From NCBI RefSeq assembly GCF_009728145.1, contig NZ_WOCA01000019.1, forward strand, positions 1 to 64,000: 64,000 nt of DNA, written 5' to 3'. Source of the stretch: Ornithinibacillus caprae (GTDB lineage Bacteria; Bacillota; Bacilli; Bacillales; Amphibacillaceae). The position numbers and the translations under genes were made by a program. Shown here one piece after another: positions 9,656 to 18,373 of this stretch; within the stretch, counting starts at the first letter, position 1; every line of letters begins with the position of its first letter. The notes under the pieces are model-generated. The model was not told the origin of the DNA. It did not search any database and was given only the letters and a program-made list of their open reading frames with translations.

Positions 9656-10563
9656 TGGGACACCAACATGATCACCAACATTCCCATCATCATACAAACA
9701 ATAAAAGAGTTCTTTTTTGGAGCTTTTTGGCCATTTTAACGTTTATGATTGTTGAAGTTATTGGTGGAATACTTACAAATAGCCTTGCTCTACTATCAGA
9801 CGCAGGTCATATGTTAAGTGACGCAGCAGCTCTTGGGTTAAGTTTGCTTGCTTTTAAGATAGGCGAACGTAAATCTAATCAACAAAAGACTTACGGCTAC
9901 AAACGATTTGAAATTATAGCAGCATTTATAAATGGACTTACACTTATTGCAATTTCTGTTTATATATTTTATGAAGCATTTCACCGTTTTGTTACACCGC
10001 CTACTGTTAGTGCCAATATGATGTTTATCGCGATCATTGGATTGATTGTTAATATTGTGGTAGCTTGGCTTTTAATACGCGGGGGATCGAGTGAAAATTT
10101 GAATATTAGAAGTGCACTCTTTCATGTATTAGGTGACTTATTGGGGTCCATAGGAGCAATCATAGCTGGGATATTAATCTTTGCATTTGGTTGGAACATC
10201 GCTGATCCAATTGCAAGTGTACTTGTGGCAATTCTAATAATATTTTCTGGGGTTCGAATTACTAGAGACGCAATTAATATTCTGATGGAAGGGAAACCCG
10301 CACACATCGACATCGATTCAATTATACAGGAATTACTTCAAATAGATGGCGTAAAAGACGTTCATGATGTTCATGTTTGGTCCATTACATCCGAATTTCC
10401 TACGATGAGCTGTCATATCGTGGTTGACGAGAGCGTTGATCGAGACGAAATCCTATATCAAGCAACCGATTTAATCAAAATTAAATTTCACATTTCTCAT
10501 TGTACATTACAAATAGAAGGGGTAAATTCAACATTTCGAAATACGTGTAACTTCTGTGATTGA
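9655..10563 (+). CDS. czcD: CzcD-type cation diffusion facilitator
   Basis: A 302-residue CDF antiporter that exports divalent metals (Zn, Cd, Co) in exchange for protons or potassium. It opens with a histidine-rich tail (GHQHDHQHSHHH). Six membrane helices follow, with the HxxxD/DxxxD metal sites visible as LLSDAGHMLSD and VLGDLLGS. The cytosolic ferredoxin-like domain carries DVHDVHVWSI. It is translationally coupled to the repressor gene by a one-base overlap. Family and class are firm; the exact metal is not. Confidence 0.92.
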   Translation: MGHQHDHQHSHHHTNNKRVLFWSFLAILTFMIVEVIGGILTNSLALLSDAGHMLSDAAALGLSLLAFKIGERKSNQQKTYGYKRFEIIAAFINGLTLIAISVYIFYEAFHRFVTPPTVSANMMFIAIIGLIVNIVVAWLLIRGGSSENLNIRSALFHVLGDLLGSIGAIIAGILIFAFGWNIADPIASVLVAILIIFSGVRITRDAINILMEGKPAHIDIDSIIQELLQIDGVKDVHDVHVWSITSEFPTMSCHIVVDESVDRDEILYQATDLIKIKFHISHCTLQIEGVNSTFRNTCNFCD

Positions 10564-10628
10564 ACTTGTATGTTTACCAAATAACGTAACATACTAACCT
10601 GTATCATCATCGAAATGGAGTTTTTTGA

Positions 10629-11264
10629 ATGAAAGTCTATTCTTTTTCTAAAAAGGAAGAGATTGTCCATGCAATTACACATGGAATAGGCGCTGTATTA
10701 AGCATGATCGGTCTCATATTACTAATCAGCTATGCAAAGATAACAGGAGATTTATGGCAAATTGTATCCGTAACTATATTTGGAATTACCATGCTCATGA
10801 TGTATCTTGCTTCCACAATTGTTCATAGTTTACCAAAAGGAAAATGGAAGGATCTATTTCTCATTTTTGATCACGCAACAATCTACTTGTTTATTGCAGG
10901 TTCATATACCCCTTTTTTATTAGTTCATTTACGAGGAGAGATTGGATGGACGTTATTTATCATAGTTTGGGGGATTGCAATAATTGGCATTATATTTAAA
11001 GTATTCTACGTTAAAAGATTCATCATACTTTCAACCATATTCTATATTCTAATGGGATGGCTAATTATTATTGCATGGGAGCCACTTACCACCATGATGC
11101 ACGATACCGGTGTCACCCTATTAGTAACTGGTGGGTTATTTTATACGATCGGAACAATCTTTTACATTTGGCGTGGATTTCCTTACCACCACGCTGTATG
11201 GCATTTATTCGTTTTAGTAGGTTCTGCATTCCACTTTTTCACGGTGTTTTATTATGTAATTTAA
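10629..11264 (+). CDS. Hemolysin III / TrhA-family membrane protein
   Basis: A 211-residue protein with seven membrane helices of the hemolysin III (YqfA/YplQ, PAQR-like) family. Family motifs are present: the N-terminal EEIVHAITHGIG, the STIVHSLP segment, DHATIYLFIAGSYTP, and the C-terminal HHAVWHLFVLVGSAFHF with its histidines. The bacterial members are linked to membrane fluidity (TrhA) rather than true haemolysis. It is 65 bases after czcD and ends at a bidirectional terminator. Confidence 0.9.
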   Translation: MKVYSFSKKEEIVHAITHGIGAVLSMIGLILLISYAKITGDLWQIVSVTIFGITMLMMYLASTIVHSLPKGKWKDLFLIFDHATIYLFIAGSYTPFLLVHLRGEIGWTLFIIVWGIAIIGIIFKVFYVKRFIILSTIFYILMGWLIIIAWEPLTTMMHDTGVTLLVTGGLFYTIGTIFYIWRGFPYHHAVWHLFVLVGSAFHFFTVFYYVI

Positions 11265-11290
11265 AAGCGTGCTACCAAATAGCACGCTTT
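11264..11290. terminator. Bidirectional terminator
   Basis: A perfect 11-base stem (AAAGCGTGCTA with its mirror) and a CCAAA loop, flanked by A and T runs. It lies between the convergent hemolysin III and fadH genes. Confidence 0.9.
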
Positions 11291-11294
11291 ATGT

Positions 11295-12062
11295 TTAGAA
11301 CGGAAATTTATTCAACCATTGACCGCCATCCATTGTAACCACTTCACCATTAATATAAGATGCTTTATCGGACAATAGGAAGTATGCTAAATCAGCTATT
11401 TCTTCTGGCTTTCCTAAGCGGTTTAGCGGAACAGATTGTAACGTTCTTTTAGCTGCTGCTTCAGATTGAAATAATTTATCCGCACCACCAGTACGCTCAA
11501 TCGGTCCAGGGGCAATAGCATTGACACGAATACCATATTTTGTCCCCCATTCAACTGCTAATGTCCTTGTCATATTAAGAACTCCTGCTTTGGCAGCTGA
11601 GGAATGGATCACGCCTGCACCAGCATTCCATGCATATGTAGCAACCATATTTAGTATAGATCCTTTCTTTTTGTTCTCAATCCAATACTTACCTACTTCT
11701 CTACTACAATAAAATGTACCATTTAAAACAATATCAATAACAGAGTTCCAACCATTTACAGAAAGATCTTCTGCAGGACAAATAAAGTTACCAGCAGCAT
11801 TGTTAACTAAATGATCAATACCACCAAATATATGAACCGTATCCTTCACAAGCCGTTCCACATCTTCTGGATTTCTAACATCCATAGGAATGAAAAGTAT
11901 TTCACCTGTAGCTGTTTCCATCAATTCTTGTTTAACATTGACTAACTTCTCCTCTGTTCTACCAGTTAATACAACATTAGCACCTTCATCTGCAAACTTT
12001 TTTGCCATATACTTTCCCATACCACTTGAACTACCTGTTACAATAACTGTTTTTCCCTTCAT
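11295..12062 (-). CDS. fadH: 2,4-dienoyl-CoA reductase (FadH)
   Basis: A 255-residue short-chain dehydrogenase matching B. subtilis FadH (YkuF), which uses NADPH to reduce dienoyl-CoA during breakdown of unsaturated fatty acids. It has the cofactor motif TGSSSGMG and the NNAAGNF motif. The usual SDR Tyr-x3-Lys is replaced by Ser-x3-Lys in HSSAAKAG, which is the normal state in dienoyl-CoA reductases and supports the specific call. An AGGGGAG site lies just before the ATG. It is divergent from ykuE, as in B. subtilis. Confidence 0.93.
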   Translation of the reverse strand: MKGKTVIVTGSSSGMGKYMAKKFADEGANVVLTGRTEEKLVNVKQELMETATGEILFIPMDVRNPEDVERLVKDTVHIFGGIDHLVNNAAGNFICPAEDLSVNGWNSVIDIVLNGTFYCSREVGKYWIENKKKGSILNMVATYAWNAGAGVIHSSAAKAGVLNMTRTLAVEWGTKYGIRVNAIAPGPIERTGGADKLFQSEAAAKRTLQSVPLNRLGKPEEIADLAYFLLSDKASYINGEVVTMDGGQWLNKFPF

Positions 12063-12208
12063 CTAACTCTCCCCTTTTTTGATTACTTATTATTCATAAT
12101 ATTGCTTATACAATTCATGGTCAAAAGTAAGATAACATTATATTTTTCCTATCCTATTTCATGCTATAATTTTAATAAGCATATGGAGGATAAAGAAAGG
12201 TTGGCAAT

Positions 12209-13060
12209 ATGAACAGACGTTCTTTTCTAAAAAAATTATTTGGCAGTACGTTAGCCTTGATAGGGATCAGTGGAGGAACCTATTACTACGCAAGAGATAT
12301 TGAGCCAAAAGCTCTTAACATACACACGGAAACAATAAAATCTAATATTATTCCAAGTACATATGATAACTTCAGGATTGTCCAATTTTCTGATACGCAT
12401 ATTGGATTCCAGTATACATTAGAGCAATTCACCGAATTAATTACCAAAATAAATGACCTAAACCCCGATCTAATCGTATTCACAGGAGATTTAGTTGATG
12501 CACCAGATCGATATAATTGGGATAATAATCTTACCGAATTATTGGATTCTTTAAAAGCTCCTTACGGTAAATACTGGATATATGGTAATCATGATCATGG
12601 TGGTTATGGAACAGATATCATTAAAAATGTCATGGATGAAGCTGGATTTCAGCTCCTTCAAAACACGCATCAACTAATTGAAAAAAATAATGATAGAATC
12701 TTGTTAGCCGGAATAGATGACGTTATGTTAGGAAGACCAAATCTAAACGAAACACTAGAGCAAGCTAATCCCGATCTTTTTACGATTTTGTTAGCACACG
12801 AGCCTGATTTTGCTGATATAGCTAAAAAATACCCGATTGACATACAATTATCTGGGCATAGCCATGGAGGCCAGGTACGACTTCCACTTATTGGACACCT
12901 ATACACTCCGTCCTATGCTGAAAAATATGTTCAAGGCAAATATACGTTTGACTCAAGCGATCTAGTACTTTATGTTAACAGCGGAATTGGAACGACTAGG
13001 GTACCCTATCGCTTTCTGTGTAAGCCAGAAATACATGTGTACACCTTAAAAAACGAATAA
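12209..13060 (+). CDS. ykuE: YkuE, Tat-exported metallophosphoesterase
   Basis: A 283-residue calcineurin-like phosphoesterase. The N-terminus NRRSFLKKLFG is a twin-arginine signal followed by a hydrophobic stretch, so the folded protein should be exported by the Tat system and held at the cell wall, as known for B. subtilis YkuE. Metal-site motifs run in order: FSDTHIG, FTGDLVD, YGNHDHGG, LAHEPD and SGHSHGGQ. The substrate is unknown. Neighbours fadH and ykyB match the B. subtilis order. Confidence 0.92.
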   Translation: MNRRSFLKKLFGSTLALIGISGGTYYYARDIEPKALNIHTETIKSNIIPSTYDNFRIVQFSDTHIGFQYTLEQFTELITKINDLNPDLIVFTGDLVDAPDRYNWDNNLTELLDSLKAPYGKYWIYGNHDHGGYGTDIIKNVMDEAGFQLLQNTHQLIEKNNDRILLAGIDDVMLGRPNLNETLEQANPDLFTILLAHEPDFADIAKKYPIDIQLSGHSHGGQVRLPLIGHLYTPSYAEKYVQGKYTFDSSDLVLYVNSGIGTTRVPYRFLCKPEIHVYTLKNE

Positions 13061-13095
13061 AAAATAATCTCAATAATTTAAGACAAGCATGACAG

Positions 13096-13156
13096 TCTCC
13101 CTTTCATGAATCTTGGCATATAGTATGACGAGAACCTATATTGATTGAAAGGGAGA
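13096..13156 (+). promoter_or_regulatory. Inverted repeat masking a ribosome site
   Basis: An 11-base perfect inverted repeat: 13096-13106 pairs with 13146-13156. The right arm contains the GGGAG ribosome site of the small gene at 13162. If the transcript includes both arms, the hairpin would hide that site. Whether transcription starts before the left arm cannot be told. Confidence 0.55.
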
Positions 13157-13161
13157 TTTCA

Positions 13162-13377
13162 TTGTTTTTATCAAAAGACTATATATCTCTGCCTGACTAT
13201 CATCTTATTGATATTCATCCAAATGAGAGATTTCTTCCTCCTCATCCCTTCCCTACAAATTATGCATGCGAACCATTAATGGAAGACTCAATTATTGGAA
13301 GATCTCCATATGATTTTCCATCACCGCTTTATATTTATGATTACAGTAATCCACCATATTTCCCTAAATACTATTAA
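13162..13377 (+). CDS. Small Pro/Tyr-rich protein of unknown function
   Basis: A 71-residue protein that I do not recognise. Translation likely starts at the TTG at 13162, six bases after GGGAG; a longer in-frame TTG at 13141 lacks a site. It has no signal peptide or membrane helix. The composition is striking: many prolines, tyrosines and phenylalanines, ending in YDYSNPPYFPKYY. That composition recalls small spore-coat or inner-crust proteins of Bacilli, but this is only a guess. It is followed by a terminator and stands alone. Confidence 0.6.
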   Translation: MFLSKDYISLPDYHLIDIHPNERFLPPHPFPTNYACEPLMEDSIIGRSPYDFPSPLYIYDYSNPPYFPKYY

Positions 13378-13462
13378 TGTATTTGAAACTGGGTCGTTGC
13401 CAATCCTTGATAGAAAAAACCTTAGTTACACGTAAGAATGCTCATCCATTCTTGTCTAACTG

Positions 13463-13492
13463 AAAGAGGGAGCTTCGTCTTCCCTCTTTTTT
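13463..13492 (+). terminator. Terminator of the Pro/Tyr-rich gene
   Basis: A nine-base stem (AAAGAGGGA with its mirror), a short loop and TTTTTT. It lies about 85 bases past the stop at 13377, with a smaller AGAATG/CATTCT hairpin just before it. Confidence 0.75.
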
Positions 13493-13568
13493 CATGAGTG
13501 ATTCAATAGTATTCTAGTTCCAATCATGCTACACTTATATCGATTTATAACTACTTGGAGGAATACAT

Positions 13569-14150
13569 ATGTTATCAAAATTAAAAGTACTATTTACTTA
13601 TGTGTTATTCATTTTTCTTTTAAGTGCATGCGGATCTAATTTCGAACCTGATTTTTCCTATGAAATAAATGATTTCACTTTTATTAATCAGGATGGTGAG
13701 GAAGTTAGTAAGCAAGATTTAGAAGGGAAAATATGGCTAGCTGATTTCATCTACACCTCTTGTGAAACAGAATGTCCACAAATGACGTATAACAAACAAA
13801 AAATTGAACGTGCTTTAAATGATGAGGGTATTAATGATGTTGAGTTCGTGTCATTTAGTGTAGATCCTGAGACTGATACCCCTGAGGTGTTAAGAGAATA
13901 TGGAGAAGTTCGAGGAATTAAGTTTGACCAATGGACCTTTTTAACTGGGTATGATTTAAACACCATCGAAGAGTTTGCAAGGGAATCCTTTAAGACAACT
14001 GCAAACCAATTAACAGATACCGAATTCATACACGGTGTTAGTTTCTACTTAGTAACACGAGAAGGAAATGCAGAAAAGAGCTATAACGGATATTTATTAG
14101 AACAGGAACAAATTGATGAAATAGTAAATGATATTAAGAGCCTGAATTAA
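13569..14150 (+). CDS. ypmQ: Sco-family copper chaperone for cytochrome c oxidase
   Basis: A 193-residue lipoprotein, the length of B. subtilis Sco (YpmQ). The signal peptide ends in a lipobox (LLSAC), so it sits on the outer face of the membrane. The thioredoxin-like domain has the copper-binding CETEC pair in FIYTSCETECPQM and the third ligand, His, in FIHGVSFYLV. The role is delivery of copper to the CuA site of cytochrome oxidase. It stands alone, with a terminator at its end. Confidence 0.92.
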   Translation: MLSKLKVLFTYVLFIFLLSACGSNFEPDFSYEINDFTFINQDGEEVSKQDLEGKIWLADFIYTSCETECPQMTYNKQKIERALNDEGINDVEFVSFSVDPETDTPEVLREYGEVRGIKFDQWTFLTGYDLNTIEEFARESFKTTANQLTDTEFIHGVSFYLVTREGNAEKSYNGYLLEQEQIDEIVNDIKSLN

Positions 14151-14173
14151 GAGCATTCTAAATGCTCTTTTTT
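14149..14173 (+). terminator. Terminator of ypmQ
   Basis: A nine-base stem (AAGAGCATT with its mirror), a three-base loop and a T run, overlapping the ypmQ stop codon. Confidence 0.88.
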
Positions 14174-14307
14174 ATATTCCTTGATTATAGCAACACTCTT
14201 TTAGAAAACAACCTTTTTATATAATTTTTCTCAACTATTTGTTCTTGAAAGTGGACAAGCAATCGTATAGTATAGAAACAAGTAACAAAATGGAAGGAGG
14301 TAAAAAA

Positions 14308-14781
14308 ATGAGTCAAGAAAACGAGGTTCCGCTTAGTGATCTTGCAAAAGCGATTTATACGATAAATCGCCATGCAAAAACAGCTCCTGAACCTGGTCAT
14401 TTATATTATATTAAAAAAGAATCCATTAAGCGTCTTCTCCAAGAAAAACGAGCAGAAAAAATAGGACTTCACTTTTCAGAGCACCCAAGATTTAGTAACC
14501 AGCACTCCACACTCCTTGTTAAAGTGGACCAGTATTACTTTCATATTCCTCCAGCCAAAGAAGACTTCAAAGAATTGGAACATTTAGGTACACTCGACCA
14601 AAACTATCGAAATCCTCAAACCAAAATGTCTTTATCACAGGCTAAGAGAATTATATATCAGTATATTAACTGGAAACCAAATAAGAAGCGTCCTAAGCAA
14701 AAAGAATATTCTTCTGCCTATTTCACACCTTCCTCGCTAGGGAAAATGGAATGGCCACCTACCAAAAAAACCTACCGTTAG
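14308..14781 (+). CDS. ykyB: YkyB-family protein
   Basis: A 157-residue protein clearly related to B. subtilis YkyB: shared blocks include INRHAKTAPEP, KIGLHFSEHPRFS, FHIPPAKEDF and LDQNYRNPQTKMSLSQAK. It has no signal or membrane segment and is basic at the C-terminus. Function is unknown. The start at 14308 has GGAGG seven to eight bases upstream; longer in-frame readings begin without a site. Its position beside ykuE and fadH agrees with B. subtilis. Confidence 0.88.
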   Translation: MSQENEVPLSDLAKAIYTINRHAKTAPEPGHLYYIKKESIKRLLQEKRAEKIGLHFSEHPRFSNQHSTLLVKVDQYYFHIPPAKEDFKELEHLGTLDQNYRNPQTKMSLSQAKRIIYQYINWKPNKKRPKQKEYSSAYFTPSSLGKMEWPPTKKTYR

Positions 14782-14793
14782 CTTGATCACCAT

Positions 14794-14827
14794 AAAAAAG
14801 CGTACAAAATTAACGTACGCTTTTTTT
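14794..14827. terminator. Bidirectional terminator
   Basis: An AGCGTAC stem with its mirror is flanked by six A and seven T. It serves ykyB and the convergent membrane-protein gene, whose stop codon lies inside the loop. Confidence 0.88.
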
Positions 14828-15184
14828 CATACCTTTTTTATGAAGTAATTGTTGGTACACATGCATAATTAGTAACATCCCACCAAATACCGCAAGAGCT
14901 TGTAATGCAAATTTAAATAACCGAAATGTTATAAACTGGATTTCCCCTATAAAGAAGACAACAATAAAAAATAGCACAATAAATACGAGACTACTAAGTA
15001 AATAACTCAGTAACCTGGTAGATTTTAATGAAATGAGAAAAGTCGTTATTGGTTTAATTACCATATAACTAGCTATTATTCCAACTAAAATTAACAACGA
15101 AAACAAGATCTCTTCTGTCAATCCTAATGATCTCAAATGTGCCATTTTAATAATAAATACCTTACTTGCAAACACCTGGATCAA
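14810..15184 (-). CDS. Small membrane protein of unknown function
   Basis: A 124-residue protein with about three membrane helices (roughly 25-45, 60-82 and 88-108) and a basic C-terminal tail. I do not recognise it. The start is TTG at 15184 with AAGGAAAG six bases upstream; an ATG 13 codons later has no site. It is a single gene convergent with ykyB. Its upstream region is shared with the divergent DMT permease. Confidence 0.65.
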   Translation of the reverse strand: MIQVFASKVFIIKMAHLRSLGLTEEILFSLLILVGIIASYMVIKPITTFLISLKSTRLLSYLLSSLVFIVLFFIVVFFIGEIQFITFRLFKFALQALAVFGGMLLIMHVYQQLLHKKGMKKSVR

Positions 15185-15320
15185 CTACTTTCCTTATCAT
15201 ACTTTTACTTAAAGCATAAACCTTTTCACATGAATATATACATGTATCAAAATTTACCAAATATTATATTAGTTTGGTATAATGTGTTTAATGGTTATGT
15301 TTGGAAGGTGGGTATTACTT

Positions 15321-16241
15321 TTGAATAAAGCTTTTCTATTTATTATATTAGGTGCCGCACTTTGGGGGACCATTGGCTGGTATGTAAAAAACTTATATGC
15401 TTTAGGATTTACACCAATGGAAGTGGTTACCCTTAGAGCTTGGTCATCAGCTATTCTACTGGTTAGTTACTTACTTATATTTTCCCCTAAGAAATTAAAA
15501 CTAAAAACTACATCAGACCTTAAATATTTTGTAGGTACAGGAATTTTAAGTATTATCTTTTTTAATTATTGCATGTTTACTGCTATTGAATTATCAACGA
15601 TACCTGTTGCTACAGCTTTACTGTATACTGCTCCAGCTTTCGTTACCATTTTATCCTTTTTCTTCTTTAAAGAGGCATTAACCAAAACGAAAGTAACTGC
15701 CTTAGTTATCACATTAATTGGTACTTGTTTTGTAGTAGGGTTAATCCCTTTAAATTTACAAGCAATTCAACTAGGTAGTATTTTGTTTGGTTTAGGATCA
15801 GGAATTGGCTACGCATTATATAGTATATTTAGCAAATTTGCATTGAAGAAATATACTAGTTTATCGATTACAACGTTTACCTTTATTATAGCATCGATTA
15901 CACTAATACCTTTTTTTCCATATGCGGAAAAATTCTACTTACTAGCAGACCCTACCGTTCTACTATATACATTTGGATTAGGGTTTTTACCGACTGCTTT
16001 TGCCTATATCATATATACATATGGATTGCAGCAAACCGAAGCATCTAAAGCGTCTATCCTTACCACTATTGAACCCGTTGTAGCAACACTAATCGGTATT
16101 TTTATATTCAAGGAATCATTTACTCTGGTGCAAATGGTTGGAATGGCTTGTATTATCGGTGCTGTCATATTAATCCAACTATCAAACAAGCAAAAATCAT
16201 CAAGAAATATTCAATTAAACAAGAAAAAAAGTGTGATTTAA
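15321..16241 (+). CDS. EamA/DMT-family permease
   Basis: A 306-residue drug/metabolite transporter with ten hydrophobic helices arranged as two EamA repeats (about 5-140 and 150-285). The second repeat carries the family signature PTAFAYIIYTYGLQ. The start chosen is TTG at 15321, seven bases after GGAAGGTGGGT; the longer reading from 15282 would add residues without a site. The substrate cannot be inferred from sequence or neighbours. Confidence 0.85.
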   Translation: MNKAFLFIILGAALWGTIGWYVKNLYALGFTPMEVVTLRAWSSAILLVSYLLIFSPKKLKLKTTSDLKYFVGTGILSIIFFNYCMFTAIELSTIPVATALLYTAPAFVTILSFFFFKEALTKTKVTALVITLIGTCFVVGLIPLNLQAIQLGSILFGLGSGIGYALYSIFSKFALKKYTSLSITTFTFIIASITLIPFFPYAEKFYLLADPTVLLYTFGLGFLPTAFAYIIYTYGLQQTEASKASILTTIEPVVATLIGIFIFKESFTLVQMVGMACIIGAVILIQLSNKQKSSRNIQLNKKKSVI

Positions 16242-16268
16242 GTGAGCTATGTCACGCCACTTTATATT

Positions 16269-16287
16269 GAAAACGATTATCATTTAA
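16269..16287 (+). promoter_or_regulatory. Fur-box-like operator before scdA
   Basis: Nineteen bases matching the Fur consensus at 14 positions, including the core ATTATCATT. It lies 22 bases before the scdA start. Iron control would fit a gene for repair of iron centres. Confidence 0.6.
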
Positions 16288-16309
16288 CCATACTCAATTA
16301 GGAGGTTAA

Positions 16310-17005
16310 ATGATGAACTCATTTACTGCAGAACATACACCAGCTGAAATTATTAAAGTGTTTCCAAAGGCAAGTGATTTATTCAAACAACGTCGAATTG
16401 ACTTTTGTTGTGGTGGTGATCGCCCGCTTTCCGAGGTATTTATTGAAAAAAATATAGAAGCGTCTTCTGTCTTAACAGAATTGAATACCGCCTATGAAAA
16501 ATGGCAAAAAGAAGACCATGAGATAACAGATTGGGACGCGATCGCTCCCTCTAAGTTGATTGATCATATTATCCATACACATCATGCATATTTGGACGAA
16601 GAACTTGCTCCTTTAGGTCAATTCGTAACAAAGATTTTTCGCGTACACGGAGAGACAGACCCACACTTAAAGGAATTACACCGATTATTCCATGAATTGA
16701 AGCTAGAATTAGAAGAACATACTGCTAAAGAAGAGACAGAGGTATTCCCGCTTATAAAAGAATATGAAACAAGTCCAAACGCAGAGCTTCTAGAAAAAAT
16801 CCATATTGCAAATGGTGGATTAGAGGAAGAACATGACGCAGCTGGAGATATTCTTAAACGAATGAGAGAGATCACGGATGACTTTTCTCCACCTGTAAAT
16901 GCTTGCAATTCGTATCGAATTACCTATGCACGTTTAGCAGATTTAGAATCGGATACATTCCAACATATTCATTTAGAAAACAATGTTCTATTTAAAAATC
17001 TATAA
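16310..17005 (+). CDS. scdA: ScdA/RIC, iron-sulfur cluster repair di-iron protein
   Basis: A 231-residue RIC protein (YtfE/ScdA/DnrN) that helps restore iron-sulfur clusters after nitrosative or oxidative damage. An N-terminal ScdA_N domain carries DFCCGGDRPLSEV. The hemerythrin-like domain (about 80-230) has the di-iron ligands in IIHTHHAYLDEEL, RLFHELKLELEEHTAKEE, EEEHDAAG and FQHIHLENN. Two adjacent ATG codons follow an AGGAGG; the second has better spacing. A Fur-like box lies just upstream. It is separate from the following patA. Confidence 0.92.
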   Translation: MMNSFTAEHTPAEIIKVFPKASDLFKQRRIDFCCGGDRPLSEVFIEKNIEASSVLTELNTAYEKWQKEDHEITDWDAIAPSKLIDHIIHTHHAYLDEELAPLGQFVTKIFRVHGETDPHLKELHRLFHELKLELEEHTAKEETEVFPLIKEYETSPNAELLEKIHIANGGLEEEHDAAGDILKRMREITDDFSPPVNACNSYRITYARLADLESDTFQHIHLENNVLFKNL

Positions 17006-17151
17006 GAATGAATAGACAGGGCGGATTTCCACATCCCCCTGTTTTTATCTCCTTATTATCCCTAATTTTATGTTATGATAAATATGATATTTTCACCTTT
17101 TTCTTATTAGGAGCAACAATTGTAAATACATACATAATGGAGGGTATCCTT

Positions 17152-18315
17152 TTGCAACATTTACTTAACAAACAAGTATTGGATATTGAAATATCAGGTA
17201 TAAGAAAGTTTTTTAATATGGTTGCAGATGAAAAAGATATTATTTCACTGACAATTGGACAACCTGACTTTTATACGCCTGAACATATAAAAAATGCAGC
17301 AGTTCTCGCATTGAATGAGAATAAAACATCCTATACGCCAAATGCAGGAATCTTAGAATTACGACAAGCAATATCTAAGTTTCAAGAAACAAATTATGCA
17401 CTTAGCTATAATCCTGATTCAGAAATCATTGTCACTACCGGAGCTTCACAAGCTATCGACATAACATTTAGAACCATTCTCAACCCTGGAGATGAAGTGA
17501 TCCTACCAGGTCCTATTTATCCTGGCTATGAACCATTAATAACGTTAGCAGGTGGAAAAGCAGTTCATGTCGATACAACTAAGGATAATTTCAAACTTAC
17601 AAAATCAAAACTCGAGGAACATATTACAGATCACACAAAATGTGTAGTCATCCCCTATCCATCAAACCCTACTGGCGCATCATTCACAACGAATGAACTA
17701 CAGGAAATTGTTTCTGTCATCAAGGACAAGGATATATTCATTCTAGCAGATGAAATATATAGTGAGCTTGTCTATGATCACAAGCATGTTTCGATCGCTA
17801 GTTTTGCGGATATTAGAGATCAAACCATCGTTGTTAACGGCGTATCAAAATCACATGCAATGACAGGATTTCGAATTGGATACACACTTGCCCCAGAATG
17901 GTTAACTAAACACATGATCAAGGTTCATCAATATAACGTATCCTGTGCTACATCAATTAGCCAGTATGCTGCACTAGAGGCTTTAACAAATGGGAAGCAA
18001 GATGCGATTATGATGCGAGAAGCTTATAAACATAGACGTGATTATGTTCATGAGAGATTGGTTAAAATGGGACTACCTGTGGATAAGCCAGCTGGTGCCT
18101 TTTACTTTCTACCAAAATTTCCAATTGAAAAAATGAATTCATTTGAACTAGGTTTACAATTAGTTCGCAAGGGGAAGGTTGCCTTAGTACCTGGAAGTAG
18201 TTTCTCTAGCTTAGGGGAAGGATATATGCGTCTTTCGTACGCATATGATATGGATACGTTAACAAGAGGATTAGATCGAATAGAAGAATTCTTACAAAAT
18301 GAAGAATTACGATAA
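17152..18315 (+). CDS. patA: N-acetyl-LL-diaminopimelate aminotransferase (PatA)
   Basis: A 387-residue fold-type I aminotransferase matching B. subtilis PatA, the enzyme between DapH and DapL in the acetyl route to diaminopimelate. The PLP lysine is Lys233 in VSKSHAMTGFRIG, and SYTPNAG, PYPSNPTG and DEIYSELVYD are intact. The start is TTG at 17152, six bases after GGAGGGT; the open frame continues upstream to 17008, but those residues are not part of the family. With dapH and dapL about 9 kb away, the window holds all three acetyl-branch steps. Confidence 0.92.
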   Translation: MQHLLNKQVLDIEISGIRKFFNMVADEKDIISLTIGQPDFYTPEHIKNAAVLALNENKTSYTPNAGILELRQAISKFQETNYALSYNPDSEIIVTTGASQAIDITFRTILNPGDEVILPGPIYPGYEPLITLAGGKAVHVDTTKDNFKLTKSKLEEHITDHTKCVVIPYPSNPTGASFTTNELQEIVSVIKDKDIFILADEIYSELVYDHKHVSIASFADIRDQTIVVNGVSKSHAMTGFRIGYTLAPEWLTKHMIKVHQYNVSCATSISQYAALEALTNGKQDAIMMREAYKHRRDYVHERLVKMGLPVDKPAGAFYFLPKFPIEKMNSFELGLQLVRKGKVALVPGSSFSSLGEGYMRLSYAYDMDTLTRGLDRIEEFLQNEELR

Positions 18316-18373
18316 ATGCATTGGGGTGAATACACACTCGTAATCCCCCCCTCCCGTTACTTTCAAGGATAGT

